64,000 nt of DNA from an uncultured Pseudomonadales bacterium (lineage in GTDB: Bacteria; Pseudomonadota; Gammaproteobacteria; Pseudomonadales; Balneatricaceae), in contig CALJVT010000006.1 of assembly GCA_937773555.1 (NCBI GenBank), forward strand, positions 62,001 through 126,000, written 5' to 3'. The notes beneath the pieces were generated by a model. The model was not told where the DNA came from and made no database searches. It was given only the letters and a program-made list of their open reading frames with translations. Below are positions 28,196-37,881 of the stretch, piece by piece (the first letter of the stretch is position 1; each line of letters begins with the position of its first letter). Position numbers and translations under genes: made by a program.

Positions 28196-28742
28196 GTTAA
28201 ACAAACAGGCCATTATACTGGCGTTGATATGCTTGCTAGGGGTGCCTAATAGCTATGCTATTAGTGTTCAGCCCTTATTTAACTCAGCTACCACAGTTGA
28301 AATGACTGATATACCTAGGTTTAAGGTTGTTGGTACAGCCAAAATGAAGTGGCTTTGGTTTGAAGTTTACGACGCGATTTTGCGCACTCCCACAGGTGCC
28401 TATCAGGTGGATCAATGGCCCCTATCACTGGATTTAACATATAAGCAAAACATAAGTGCTGAGCAGCTAATACAATCCACTATAGAAGATTGGCAACGTC
28501 AGAAAATTAGCTATAGTGCTGATTGGACAGCAAAACTAAAGTTAATTTGGCCAGATATTGCATCACAAGATCAACTTATACTATACGTAGACGAAGCACG
28601 TATTAGCCATTTTTTCTTTAATAAAAAATTTATTGGATCCATAAATGATCCTTTGTTTTCAACTGCGTTTACAGCGATTTGGCTATCCAAAAACACTATA
28701 AAACCAGCACAACGTAATCAATTAATAGGAATAAACCCATGA
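28188..28742 (+). CDS. Chalcone-isomerase-like domain protein, secreted
   Basis: A 184-residue protein with an N-terminal signal peptide (cleavage probably after NSYA, near residue 24) followed by the chalcone-isomerase-like fold seen in bacterial periplasmic members: VGTAKMKWLWFEVYDAIL early and LILYVDEARISHFFFNKKFIGSINDPLF late. Bacterial members are not known to act on flavonoids; fatty-acid binding is proposed for the fold. Overlaps both neighbours. Confidence 0.8.
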   Translation: MGKLNKQAIILALICLLGVPNSYAISVQPLFNSATTVEMTDIPRFKVVGTAKMKWLWFEVYDAILRTPTGAYQVDQWPLSLDLTYKQNISAEQLIQSTIEDWQRQKISYSADWTAKLKLIWPDIASQDQLILYVDEARISHFFFNKKFIGSINDPLFSTAFTAIWLSKNTIKPAQRNQLIGINP

Positions 28743-29293
28743 CGAGTTATAACCCTTTCATACGCCTTTTTTCGCGTTTATCTGTGAGCATTTGTTTAGG
28801 CTTATTTTTAGTCGGATGCAGCGCCACCATTTCTGATTATAAATCTACCACCCCAGAATTTGACATGAAGACGTTTTTTGATGGAAAACTGGCTGCCTAT
28901 GGAATGGTCCAAAACCGGAATGGCGAAGTAATCAGGCGCTTTCGCGCTGATTTAATCGGTTCATGGGAGGGTAATAAAGGCCTTCTTGAAGAAGACTTTT
29001 TTTATGACGATGGCGAAACCCAGCGCAGAGTGTGGAACCTTGTAAAGCACGGCAACAATCAATACAGCGGTGTGGCATCAGACTCGGTGGGAGAAGCTAC
29101 AGGTGAAAGCCAAGGCTTTGCCTTTAATTGGCGCTATACGTTAGCAATAGAAGTAGATGGAACGACGTGGGACATTGACTTGAATGATTGGATTTATCAA
29201 CTTGATGATTCACGTTTAATTAACCAAACTGAAATGACGAAATGGGGGTTCAATGTTGGTCAGATAACCCTAATCATAGAAAAAATTGAGTAG
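28739..29293 (+). CDS. DUF3833 lipoprotein
   Basis: A 184-residue lipoprotein: signal with lipobox FLVGC (Cys near residue 29), then the DUF3833 region with FDGKLAAYGMVQNRNGEV and FNWRYTLAIEVDGTTWDID. DUF3833 proteins regularly accompany DUF2878 and the chalcone-isomerase-like protein, giving an envelope-located trio. No function is established. Confidence 0.82.
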   Translation: MTSYNPFIRLFSRLSVSICLGLFLVGCSATISDYKSTTPEFDMKTFFDGKLAAYGMVQNRNGEVIRRFRADLIGSWEGNKGLLEEDFFYDDGETQRRVWNLVKHGNNQYSGVASDSVGEATGESQGFAFNWRYTLAIEVDGTTWDIDLNDWIYQLDDSRLINQTEMTKWGFNVGQITLIIEKIE

Positions 29294-29299
29294 TTTGCT

Positions 29300-30715
29300 A
29301 TGAATCAACCACTTTCAATCGTCTGGTTTCGCCAAGATTTACGCACCCTCGATAATCCAGCGCTAACAGCGGCATGTAAAGCAGACAATGTGCTGCCTAT
29401 TTACATACTAGACGATGCAAATGCAGGGCAGTATAAAATGGGAGGGGCTAGCCGATGGTGGCTGCATCATTCATTAAAGGCCTTAAATGCTTCATTAAGC
29501 AACGCCCTAAATATATACCATGGCGATGCCGCCACAGTGATCGGTGACTTGTGCCAGCGTTTTGCTGTGGAAACAGTGTATTGGAACCGATGTTACGAGC
29601 CCTACCATATAACCCAAAGCCAAAACATTAAAGTGCAACTATCATCCCAAGGCATTAAAGCCTGTAGCATCAATGGTTCTTTGCTAAACGAGCCCTGGGC
29701 AGTATTTAAGAAAGACGGCAGCCCGTACAAAGTATTCACTCCGTATCACCGTGAGGCGAGCAAAATAGATCGCCCTATCGATATATTGCCTGCACCTACA
29801 CTCCCAATAGGGTTAACCAGAGACCCTAAAGCCATTCTGCTAGATAGCCTAGCCTTATTACCTTTAACTCATTGGGATGCTAGCTTTTATAAGCATTGGA
29901 CACCCGGTGAAGCAGGCGCATCGTCGCTACTTAACCGCTTTTTGTCTGACGGCATAAACGATTATAAGGATGGTAGAGATAGGCCTGCCTTAAAGGCAAT
30001 TTCTAGGTTGTCTCCTCACCTTCATTTTGGAGATATATCACCACAGCAGATTATCAATGCATTGTTGACCATAGCTGATGATCAGAACAGTGAGCACTTT
30101 AAGAGAGAAATACGTTGGCGAGAATTTTCTTATTATTTGCTATTCCATTTTCCAGGCCTGCCTAACCAGAACTTAAAAGCCAACTTTGATCATTTCCCAT
30201 GGGAAAATAATCCAGCCTGGCTAAAGCGCTGGCAACAGGGACTAACAGGTTACCCTTTGGTTGATGCAGGTATGCGAGAGCTCCGGCAAACAGGGTATAT
30301 GCACAACCGCGTGCGAATGGTTGTGGCATCATTTCTTATCAAAAACTTATTGATTGATTGGCGCTTAGGGGCCAGTTGGTTTTGGGATTGCCTCGTGGAT
30401 GCAGATTTAGCCAGCAACAGTGCAAGCTGGCAGTGGGTGGCAGGGTGTGGCACAGATGCATCGCCCTATTTCAGGGTATTCAACCCCATAATCCAAGGCG
30501 AAAAATTTGACCCCCAAGGGGAATACACCAAGCTATATTTGCCTGAGCTCAAAGAGCTACCAGATAAATATCTATACCGCCCCTGGGAAGCACCTACAGA
30601 CGTGTTAAGCCAAGCCAATATCACCCTAGGTGAAACTTACCCTCACCCTATTGTTCAAATCAAAGAGTCTCGTGAAAGAGCCCTGGCGGCCTATGGCACT
30701 ACTAAGAATCTTTAG
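29300..30715 (+). CDS. phrB: Class I deoxyribodipyrimidine photolyase
   Basis: Repairs cyclobutane pyrimidine dimers using light. The 471-residue protein has the N-terminal antenna domain (IVWFRQDLRTLDNPAL) and the FAD-binding C-terminal domain with WREFSYYLLFHFP, TGYPLVDAGMRELRQTGYMH and the tryptophan-rich region SNSASWQWVAGCGTDASPYFRVFNP (quoted in parts: SWQWVAG, YFRVFNP). Last gene of the operon from 21,080, which explains its likely light control. Confidence 0.93.
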   Translation: MNQPLSIVWFRQDLRTLDNPALTAACKADNVLPIYILDDANAGQYKMGGASRWWLHHSLKALNASLSNALNIYHGDAATVIGDLCQRFAVETVYWNRCYEPYHITQSQNIKVQLSSQGIKACSINGSLLNEPWAVFKKDGSPYKVFTPYHREASKIDRPIDILPAPTLPIGLTRDPKAILLDSLALLPLTHWDASFYKHWTPGEAGASSLLNRFLSDGINDYKDGRDRPALKAISRLSPHLHFGDISPQQIINALLTIADDQNSEHFKREIRWREFSYYLLFHFPGLPNQNLKANFDHFPWENNPAWLKRWQQGLTGYPLVDAGMRELRQTGYMHNRVRMVVASFLIKNLLIDWRLGASWFWDCLVDADLASNSASWQWVAGCGTDASPYFRVFNPIIQGEKFDPQGEYTKLYLPELKELPDKYLYRPWEAPTDVLSQANITLGETYPHPIVQIKESRERALAAYGTTKNL

Positions 30716-31071
30716 CTGCCATAGCTTTTTTGCACCAGCCTGTTTACCCATTTTCCTTGGTGTTCTTCGTCACAGTTTTGTTCTGTGTCATAAAAAACAT
30801 GGTCGGTAGCATTGTTTACTGCCAGGTTAATAGTGGATAGCTTCAACTGAATAAGACCATCAAGTTCAATTTTGGTTTTTTTTGACATGAAATAAGAAAG
30901 GTTTTCATTGGTGTCAAAAACACACACCACTTGCAGACTTTTGGGAAAGTTCGAATAATTAACCACGTGAGTTAACCATTGAAAACCATTAATATCTTTT
31001 AAAGCAACTTCACAGACCTCAGTCAATACATGCCTAAGTTGGTTATCCATTTTTTTATCAGTTTTACGCAT
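30712..31071 (-). CDS. Conserved gammaproteobacterial protein, often mislabelled Fis-family
   Basis: A 119-residue protein beginning MRKTDKKMDNQLRHVLTEV, with GFQWLTHVVNYSNFP, LQVVCVFDTNE and the ending DHVFYDTEQNCDEEHQGKW. I recognise it as a widespread small protein that databases sometimes call a Fis-family regulator without a Fis helix-turn-helix. Function unknown. It is convergent with photolyase, sharing four bases of stop region, and reads in the same direction as the Trp-rich gene. Confidence 0.7.
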   Translation of the reverse strand: MRKTDKKMDNQLRHVLTEVCEVALKDINGFQWLTHVVNYSNFPKSLQVVCVFDTNENLSYFMSKKTKIELDGLIQLKLSTINLAVNNATDHVFYDTEQNCDEEHQGKWVNRLVQKSYGS

Positions 31072-31118
31072 ACTTTAACTCTAACCTAACGCTAACCCTA
31101 AGAGTGGGGAAATGTGGA

Positions 31119-31331
31119 TTACTTCCAGCCCTGCAGCCACTGGCTGGTGTCTTTTAATTCTTGCCATTGAATAATGGCCTCACGTTTGGACATCACCGCT
31201 TCAATAGAACAGGAAGTCACTAATTCCTCGTCAAATTCTACTGTGGTTACGGTGAAGTGCTTTTCCTTATTTTTAGGGTTCACCGCTGTCCACTTGCTAT
31301 TGAGCAGTTTTTTTGGGTTAATTTGATTCAT
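31119..31331 (-). CDS. TIGR02450-family Trp-rich small protein
   Basis: A 70-residue protein with MNQINPKKLLNSKWTAV at the N-terminus and WQELKDTSQWLQGWK at the C-terminus, matching the Trp-rich TIGR02450 family that is common next to photolyases and cryptochromes. Function unknown; the location suggests membership in the light response. It has its own upstream gap of about 200 bp to the pseudouridine synthase start. Confidence 0.82.
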   Translation of the reverse strand: MNQINPKKLLNSKWTAVNPKNKEKHFTVTTVEFDEELVTSCSIEAVMSKREAIIQWQELKDTSQWLQGWK

Positions 31332-31542
31332 TAATCATTCCTTTTGTTTAAACAACCCATTGTCTGAATACTTGGTAACATAAGCCTTTCAATTTAGGCA
31401 TATCATGCTGCATCGAACGTTTATTGTCACCTATTTTAAGCTGCTAAAATGTTAAGTTCCAAGCCACATAAGAGCGCTCACTATACCGCCTTAAACACTG
31501 GCATTATTAAACTCGTGCTATAGTAAAAATTTGGGTTATGTA

Positions 31543-32436
31543 ATGACAATTTCTGACTATCCATCCCACTTAAGCTTACCCCAGACTAACCCTGGCGTAA
31601 CCACTGTGCTGGAATACCTGATCATTAAATTTCCTTATATTGATGCCCTAATATGGCAACAACGCATGGCCCGTGGCAAGGTTCATTACCACGATGGTTC
31701 ATTGGTAACACCGCACTCTTTATTTCAAGCTCAGCAGCGAATCTATTATTATAGAGAAGTTGAAAGTGAGCCAATAATCCCCTTTAAGGAAAAGATTATA
31801 TTTCAGGATGAGCATGTTTTAGTGGCCTATAAGCCCCATTTTTTAGCAGTCACTCCAGGAGGCATCTATGTGAATGAGTGCCTGCAAAATCGGTTACGAA
31901 AAAGCACAGGCATTAACACCCTACAAGCACTGCACCGTTTGGATAGAGTGACTGCTGGTTTGGTTTTATTCTCTATTAACCCAAGTACACGCCATCATTA
32001 CCATAATTTATTTCAAACCCGTAAAATACATAAAACCTACCAGGCAATCGCCAACATACGTCACAATGACACGCTTATAGGGCAAAAGTGGGACATTAAA
32101 AATCGCATAGCGCAGGGTGAGCCTCGGTTTCGCATGCAGGTGGCCACGGGCAACGCCAATAGCCATTCGCTCATTCGATGCGTGCAACAATCTTCTATGC
32201 AGGCGCTATTTGAATTAAACCCCATTACTGGAAAAACTCATCAATTACGCCTTCATATGCAAACACTGGGTTGGCCTATACTGAATGACAAATACTACCC
32301 ACAATTGCAGCCACTATCGAAAGATAACTACTCAGCCCCATTACAGTTACTGGCAAAGCAGCTTCAATTTATTGATCCAATGACCCAGTTATTAAGGCGC
32401 TTCGATTGTGGCCTTAGCCTATCACTAACTAATTAA
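31543..32436 (+). CDS. RluA-family pseudouridine synthase
   Basis: A 297-residue RNA pseudouridine synthase with the catalytic HRLDRVTAGLVLF (Asp in HRLDR), an N-terminal S4-like part and the C-terminal PITGKTHQLRLHMQTLGWPI. The target could be rRNA or tRNA; the divergent N-terminal region resembles the RsuA/RluA group annotated as 'pseudouridine synthase' without a symbol. I begin at ATG 31543 rather than the TTG four codons upstream. Confidence 0.83.
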   Translation: MTISDYPSHLSLPQTNPGVTTVLEYLIIKFPYIDALIWQQRMARGKVHYHDGSLVTPHSLFQAQQRIYYYREVESEPIIPFKEKIIFQDEHVLVAYKPHFLAVTPGGIYVNECLQNRLRKSTGINTLQALHRLDRVTAGLVLFSINPSTRHHYHNLFQTRKIHKTYQAIANIRHNDTLIGQKWDIKNRIAQGEPRFRMQVATGNANSHSLIRCVQQSSMQALFELNPITGKTHQLRLHMQTLGWPILNDKYYPQLQPLSKDNYSAPLQLLAKQLQFIDPMTQLLRRFDCGLSLSLTN

Positions 32437-32576
32437 CGCGCGTTAAGGTTAATGTTTAATAGGCCCACTAAATACTTTATAGAGCGCTAGATTGAGGCAT
32501 TATTCGAGCATATACTGGCTAGCGTAATTTTCTGTGTGAAACAGAGCTTAGTTTAATCAACCCAGAACCCTAGCCA

Positions 32577-33080
32577 ATGTCTACTTTAAGGTATCTTTCA
32601 AACTACTCTCAGCAAGTTAAAGACCAAGCTCTGCGACTGATCGAGCAGAATAACCTGTCAGATTATTTACTGAATAAGTACCCCACAACCCATCAGTTTG
32701 TGAATGACAAATCCCTACGAGAGTATGCAGTATCAATCAAAAACCAATATATTAAAAAGTCTTCACCGTTAAGTCAGGTGATGTATGACCCTAAGATTCA
32801 CGTAATTAATAATGCCCTTGGGTTACACACTTTTGTATCTCGGGTTCAGGGGAATAAACTGAAGAGTAAAAACGAAATCAGGATTAGTGATGTTTTTAGG
32901 AAATCACCAGAAGCATTTCTGAAGATGATTGTTGTGCATGAGCTGGCCCACTTAAAAGAAAAGGACCATAACAAAGCGTTTTATAAACTTTGCTGTCATA
33001 TGGCTAGTGACTATCACCAGCTTGAATTTGATATGCGCCTGTATTTAACGCAATTAGCCTTGCATGGCGAAATATACTGA
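32577..33080 (+). CDS. YgjP-like zinc metallopeptidase-domain protein
   Basis: A 167-residue protein whose C-terminal half has the gluzincin signature VVHELAHLKEKDHNKAFY: HELAH supplies two zinc ligands and the catalytic Glu, and DHNKAFY a third ligand region, as in YgjP/DUF45 proteins. The N-terminal 90 residues are helical. Substrate unknown. It starts 140 bp after the pseudouridine synthase, so may have its own promoter. Confidence 0.82.
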   Translation: MSTLRYLSNYSQQVKDQALRLIEQNNLSDYLLNKYPTTHQFVNDKSLREYAVSIKNQYIKKSSPLSQVMYDPKIHVINNALGLHTFVSRVQGNKLKSKNEIRISDVFRKSPEAFLKMIVVHELAHLKEKDHNKAFYKLCCHMASDYHQLEFDMRLYLTQLALHGEIY

Positions 33081-33405
33081 GGCAACTTTCTAGCCCAAAG
33101 TGGCCTTATCCTTGGTTAGTTAATGGGCCGTTCTCGCATTTAATGTTCGATGGAAAAAGTGGTTTTCGTTTTCAATTTATTTTTCAAATAACAAGCAAAT
33201 CATCTCTATAATAAAGGCATCATTAAGCCTAGCCTGCCTATTAAGACGCTTCATCTTCACAAAAAACAGTCACTGTAACATCGCTATTAATACGTTCAGA
33301 AACCAGGAAATTGATTCAACAGTGTTAATCTAACAACATTTGATACGCAATTGGGGGGCTAGTGTGTACCCAAAAAATTCACATTGAGTGGATGTAACCT
33401 CAGTG
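33081..33405. other. 325-bp gap without a recognisable gene
   Basis: No coding sequence supported. A TATAAT-like hexamer lies near 33207 without a matching -35, and the rest is AT-rich. The right end meets the stop of the GFA gene, where GTGTTAAGGC and GCCTTAACAC form a hairpin overlapping the stop codon. Confidence 0.4.
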
Positions 33406-33807
33406 TTAAGGCCTTTTATCAAATGCCTTAACACTGGCGTCGATGTGATGAAAATTTTGTTTGTCGATGGTAAAAATAGCGACCGCAGGAGTAAAAATTG
33501 AGGGGTCATCAAACGTACCCACTTTTAATATAATTGAATGAGGTCTGTTTGGGTTTTTCGTGCCAATACCAGTGCCACAATTATTACAAAATAACCGAGT
33601 TACCGCTTTTTCTAAATCATCGCGTTTAAATTCTTTAGGTTCGCCTTTTACAAAGTCAAATCCCTTTAATGGCATCACCATTATTACATTAGGGTTACCA
33701 CCCGTAATGTACTGGCATTCCCTGCAATGGCATTGAACTGAAGCCTCCGGTTCGCCGTCTGATACATACCTAATATCACCACAATAACACCCGCCCTCTA
33801 TTTTCAT
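33406..33807 (-). CDS. GFA-family (Mss4-fold) zinc-binding protein
   Basis: A 133-residue protein of the glutathione-dependent formaldehyde-activating/GFA family. Zinc ligands are visible in CYCGDIRY and CHCRECQY at the N-terminus and CNNCGTG near residue 96. Most GFA proteins are not real formaldehyde enzymes; substrate unknown. Stands alone, reading toward the gap at 33,081. Confidence 0.85.
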   Translation of the reverse strand: MKIEGGCYCGDIRYVSDGEPEASVQCHCRECQYITGGNPNVIMVMPLKGFDFVKGEPKEFKRDDLEKAVTRLFCNNCGTGIGTKNPNRPHSIILKVGTFDDPSIFTPAVAIFTIDKQNFHHIDASVKAFDKRP

Positions 33808-33890
33808 AATATTTCTCTAGTCATGTTAAACAATAATAAAATCAGGGTGGTTTGATCCCCTGGGTATACGCAATACTGGCTCAGCCAACG

Positions 33891-34859
33891 TTATTTAACC
33901 AATAAACATGCCACACTTACGTCACCGTATTGCGCCATAACTGGCGCAGTGGTTTTACACTGTGCCACTGCGTTTTGGCAGCGAGGATGGAAGCTGCAGC
34001 CAGTGGGCGGGCTTAAAGGGGATGGCAGCTCTCCAGTAAGCCTTATACGCTTGCGTTTACGATCGGTATTGGCTTGGGGCGTAGCAGACAGCAACGCTTG
34101 AGTGTAAGGGTGCTGAGGGTTGTTAAATACCGCTTCACTAATACCTTGTTCTACCGGCTTACCTAGGTACATCACCAGCACTTGATCGGCGATATGACGC
34201 ACTACACTTAAATCATGAGAGATAAACACATAGGCTAGCCCTAACTCTTGTTGCAACTCTATAAGCAGGTTAAGCACTTGTGCTTGGATAGATACATCCA
34301 GCGCTGATACTGGTTCATCTAGCACCACAATTTTTGGCTTTAGAATAAGCGCCCGCGCAATTGCGATCCGTTGGCGTTGGCCACCAGAAAACATATGTGG
34401 ATACCGATGGATGTGTTCGTCTAGCAAACCCACTCGCCGCATTAATTCCAATACCCGATCGCGCCTTTGATTAGCATTCAGGTCAGTATTAATGATAAGG
34501 GGCTCTTGGAGAATATCACCTACTTTTTGGCGTGGGTTTAACGAGCCAAACGGATCTTGAAAAACCATTTGTATGGTTTGGCGTAGTTTTTTTGCAACCT
34601 CTTTTTGATTAGCAATGCCGACATCTATGCCGTCTAAGGTTAACTGCCCAGCTGTTGGTTGTTCTATCATGGTAAGCAAGCGGGCAAGCGTAGATTTACC
34701 ACAGCCAGACTCGCCCACTACTGCTAATGTTTGACCTGCGTGTAGGTCAAAGCTTGCCCCAGATAATGCTTGGAGGCTCTGATTAGGCTCAAACATGCCC
34801 GTTTTTATGGTGTAATATTTGTGCAAACCTCGTGCTTCAATTAAGGCCTGTGTGCTCAT
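33891..34859 (-). CDS. dppF: Dipeptide ABC transporter ATPase DppF
   Basis: One of two ATPases of a peptide importer. The 322-residue protein has Walker A GESGCGKSTLAR (about 52-63), the signature SGGQRQRIAIARAL, Walker B VVLDEPVSALD and the oligopeptide C-terminal zinc-like/Fe-S extension with GCSFHPRC. It overlaps dppD by four bases and is the last gene of dppABCDF. Confidence 0.93.
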   Translation of the reverse strand: MSTQALIEARGLHKYYTIKTGMFEPNQSLQALSGASFDLHAGQTLAVVGESGCGKSTLARLLTMIEQPTAGQLTLDGIDVGIANQKEVAKKLRQTIQMVFQDPFGSLNPRQKVGDILQEPLIINTDLNANQRRDRVLELMRRVGLLDEHIHRYPHMFSGGQRQRIAIARALILKPKIVVLDEPVSALDVSIQAQVLNLLIELQQELGLAYVFISHDLSVVRHIADQVLVMYLGKPVEQGISEAVFNNPQHPYTQALLSATPQANTDRKRKRIRLTGELPSPLSPPTGCSFHPRCQNAVAQCKTTAPVMAQYGDVSVACLLVK

Positions 34860-35839
34860 AATGTCACCTCTGAGTGGCTGTTAGAGGCAACCTTTAGAGG
34901 CAATGGATAATGACACAAAACCCCTTCACTTTTTTGTGGTGGTTGCTGTCGGCATAGGTCTTGAGCATACTCACAGCGCGGGTTGAACAAACATCCCACA
35001 GGGCGATCCAGCTGCCCAGGCACTACACCTGGAATAGCATTGAGGGTTTTTTCTTTAGCATATTCAGGTAGTGCGCTCAGTAGCGCTTCGGTATAAGGGT
35101 GGCGTGGGTTGTTGAATAATTCAATGACCGAACGCTGCTCTACTTGTTGCCCAGCATACTGCACTACCACACGGTCTGCAGTTTCTGCTACCACAGCCAT
35201 ATCATGCGTAATAAGGACCAAGGCCATACCATTGGCTTTTTGTAACTCTACCAGCAGTTCTAAAATCTGGGCCTGTATGGTGACATCTAAGGCTGTGGTG
35301 GGTTCGTCAGCAATAAGTAACTTAGGTTCACACGCAATCATCATGGCAATCATCACCCGTTGGCTCATGCCACCAGAGAGCTGGTGTGGGTAGGCTTTAA
35401 GCCGCGTTTCTGGAGCGGGAATGCCTACTTTTTTCAGTAACTCTATTACCCGAGGTTTATAACTGCGGCGCTTGCCACCAAAGTGCTGGGCCAGCACTTC
35501 GCTAATCTGGTACTCCACATTAAAACATGGGTTTAGGCTGGTCATAGGTTCTTGAAAGATCATACTGATATCTTTGCCAATAATAGCCCTTCGCTGCTTA
35601 GGGTTCATAGTCAGCAGGTCTTTGCCATCAAAACTCATTCGGTCCGCAGTAATGGTGGCAGTCCATGGCAATAACCCCATAAGGGCCAACATGGCGACCG
35701 ATTTTCCAGAGCCAGATTCACCCACTATGGCGACAATGTCGCCTGCATCCAAACTTAAGCTCACTTGGTCCACAGCCCTCAATGACCCATGGGCGGTGGC
35801 AAACTCAACCGTTAAATTGGTAATCTCTAATAGGGCCAT
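34856..35839 (-). CDS. dppD: Dipeptide ABC transporter ATPase DppD
   Basis: A 327-residue ATPase partner of DppF with Walker A GESGSGKSVAML, signature LSGGMSQRVMIAM, Walker B LLIADEPTTALD and the C-terminal oligopeptide extension GCLFNPRCEYAQDLC. It follows dppC with a 2-bp gap. The paired D/F ATPases define the peptide/nickel (PepT) group of importers. Confidence 0.93.
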   Translation of the reverse strand: MALLEITNLTVEFATAHGSLRAVDQVSLSLDAGDIVAIVGESGSGKSVAMLALMGLLPWTATITADRMSFDGKDLLTMNPKQRRAIIGKDISMIFQEPMTSLNPCFNVEYQISEVLAQHFGGKRRSYKPRVIELLKKVGIPAPETRLKAYPHQLSGGMSQRVMIAMMIACEPKLLIADEPTTALDVTIQAQILELLVELQKANGMALVLITHDMAVVAETADRVVVQYAGQQVEQRSVIELFNNPRHPYTEALLSALPEYAKEKTLNAIPGVVPGQLDRPVGCLFNPRCEYAQDLCRQQPPQKSEGVLCHYPLPLKVASNSHSEVTL

Positions 35840-35841
35840 GG

Positions 35842-36741
35842 TTAAGACCTCTTCAACTTAGGATCTAGGGCATCACGCAAACCATCGCCCATTAAATTAA
35901 TGGCTAAAACAGCCAATAATATGGCAATACCAGGAAAGGTAACCGTCCACGGAGCACTTAACATGAGGTCTCTGTTTTCTGCAATTAATGTGCCCCATTC
36001 CGGTTGTGGTGCTTGGGCACCCATGCCTAAAAAACCCAAGGCTGCAGTGTCTAAAATAGCAGTGGAAAAGCTCAACGTGCCCTGCACAATAAGGGGCGCC
36101 ATGCAGTTGGGCAAAATACTAATAAACATCAACCGTATTGGCCCAGCCCCAGCCACTTTGCTAGCGGTGACATAATCTTTATTAATTTCAGACAAGGTGG
36201 ATGCACGGGTTAAGCGCACAAACGAGGGCGTGTAGGTAATGGCAATAGCAACCATGGCGTTAAGTAAGCCTGGCCCTAAAACAGCCACCAAAACTAATGC
36301 CATTAATAAACCCGGCACCGCCATAATGGTATCCATGATACGCATAATGATCGTTTCTACCCAACCGCCTCTGTAGCCTGCTACCAAACCCAAAAAAATA
36401 CCAATAGAGGCTGACATCAGCACTACAATGCAGCCTGCAATAAGGGACAAACGCGCACCATGAATAATACGGGAGAGCATGTCTCGGCCGGCATAGTCTG
36501 TGCCTAAAAAGAAACGCATCTGCCCACCTTCCATCCACGCTGGAGGAATTTCAGCAAATTCTCGGTATTGTTCTGTGGGCAAGTGAGGGCTTATTAAATC
36601 GGCAAACAGTGCCATGATTACCATGCCAATAAGGAAAACCAAACCGGCAACAGCCGTTTTACTTACACTAAAATAAAACCAAAACTCACGCCATTGCTGA
36701 CTGCGCACAGAGTATGAAGTAGTTGTTGTTAAAGAGGTCAT
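35842..36741 (-). CDS. dppC: Dipeptide ABC transporter permease DppC
   Basis: A 299-residue inner-membrane permease with about six transmembrane helices. The cytoplasmic N-terminal extension and the EAA loop (around ASKVAGAGPIRLMFISILPN) that docks with the ATPases are present. It lies 11 bp after dppB. Confidence 0.92.
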   Translation of the reverse strand: MTSLTTTTSYSVRSQQWREFWFYFSVSKTAVAGLVFLIGMVIMALFADLISPHLPTEQYREFAEIPPAWMEGGQMRFFLGTDYAGRDMLSRIIHGARLSLIAGCIVVLMSASIGIFLGLVAGYRGGWVETIIMRIMDTIMAVPGLLMALVLVAVLGPGLLNAMVAIAITYTPSFVRLTRASTLSEINKDYVTASKVAGAGPIRLMFISILPNCMAPLIVQGTLSFSTAILDTAALGFLGMGAQAPQPEWGTLIAENRDLMLSAPWTVTFPGIAILLAVLAINLMGDGLRDALDPKLKRS

Positions 36742-36752
36742 GTTTCTAATTC

Positions 36753-37757
36753 TCAGTGCACAATACGAGGGTTGATAAGGCCATAAAGCAGATCTACAAT
36801 AAGGTTAACAACCATCACACATGCCGCAATAAGTAATAACCCACCCTGTACTGCATAATAATCACGGCTAAATACAGAGAAAATGATCCATTTCCCAATG
36901 CCTGGCCAACTGAATATAGTTTCTGTAAGAATGGCACCAGCAAGCAACACAGCCACTTGCAGGCCTATTACTGTGACCACAGTGATCATGGCATTACGCA
37001 ACGCATGCACTGAAATAACCCGCAATGGGGAAAGGCCTTTGGCCTTGGCAGTGCGCACATAATCTTCACTTAACACTTCTAACATAGCTGAACGGGTTTG
37101 GCGCGCAATGACTGCTAGGGGAATAGTGCCCAAAACGATAGTGGGCAGCACTAGGTGATGCAGCGCTGATTTAAACGCCCCTTTTTCATCACTAAGTAGA
37201 CTATCAATGAGCATAAAGCCGGTAACCGGCTCCACCTCAAACAAAAACGATAGTCGCCCAGAAACAGGCGTAAGGTTTAAGGTGTTAGAAAATAAAATAA
37301 TGAGCAGCAAACCCCACCAAAATATGGGCATGGAGTAGCCCGCTAAAGAGAGACTCATAATGCCTTGATCTACCAAGGTACCCCGCTTAACAGCTGCAAC
37401 AATACCTGCAGGAATACCTATAATTATGGCGAATAACATGGCACAAATGGCCAGTTCTGCAGTGGCAGGAAAAAGCTCAAAAAACTCCTCTGCAACAGAC
37501 CTGTTGGTAATGAGTGAGGTGCCTAAATCGCCTTGCAACACATCACCCACATAGGAAAAGTATTGCTGCCAAAGCGGCTTATCTAGCCCCAATTGGGCCA
37601 TCAGCTCAGCATGTCGTTCTGGCGACACACCTCTTTCTCCTGCTAATACTTCTATAGGGTCACCCGGTAGGGCTCTAATAAAACCAAAAGCCACTAAGGT
37701 CACGCCGAAAAATACCGGCACTAGCACCAGCAGGCGTTTAAAGAAAAACTTAAACAT
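36753..37757 (-). CDS. dppB: Dipeptide ABC transporter permease DppB
   Basis: A 334-residue permease with six helices, beginning MFKFFFKRLLVLVPVFFGV and ending ADLLYGLINPRI-like (here VDLLYGLINPRIVH). The EAA loop TAKAKGLSPLRVISVHALRN is conserved. It heads the permease genes, 124 bp after dppA. Confidence 0.93.
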   Translation of the reverse strand: MFKFFFKRLLVLVPVFFGVTLVAFGFIRALPGDPIEVLAGERGVSPERHAELMAQLGLDKPLWQQYFSYVGDVLQGDLGTSLITNRSVAEEFFELFPATAELAICAMLFAIIIGIPAGIVAAVKRGTLVDQGIMSLSLAGYSMPIFWWGLLLIILFSNTLNLTPVSGRLSFLFEVEPVTGFMLIDSLLSDEKGAFKSALHHLVLPTIVLGTIPLAVIARQTRSAMLEVLSEDYVRTAKAKGLSPLRVISVHALRNAMITVVTVIGLQVAVLLAGAILTETIFSWPGIGKWIIFSVFSRDYYAVQGGLLLIAACVMVVNLIVDLLYGLINPRIVH

Positions 37758-37881
37758 AGAGATAACTCAAAGATAGGGGGTGATGTAAGGGTAATAAAAG
37801 ACGCTAGGCTGAATGGTTACGATAGCTTTGGGCCATCGTAACCATTGGGTCTAGCAACTCAGAGTGAGTTTAAATAATAGA

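Noticed and set aside
32433-32446. TTAACGCGCGTTAA palindrome after the pseudouridine synthase.
   Set aside because: No loop for a hairpin, overlaps the stop codon, no sign of function.
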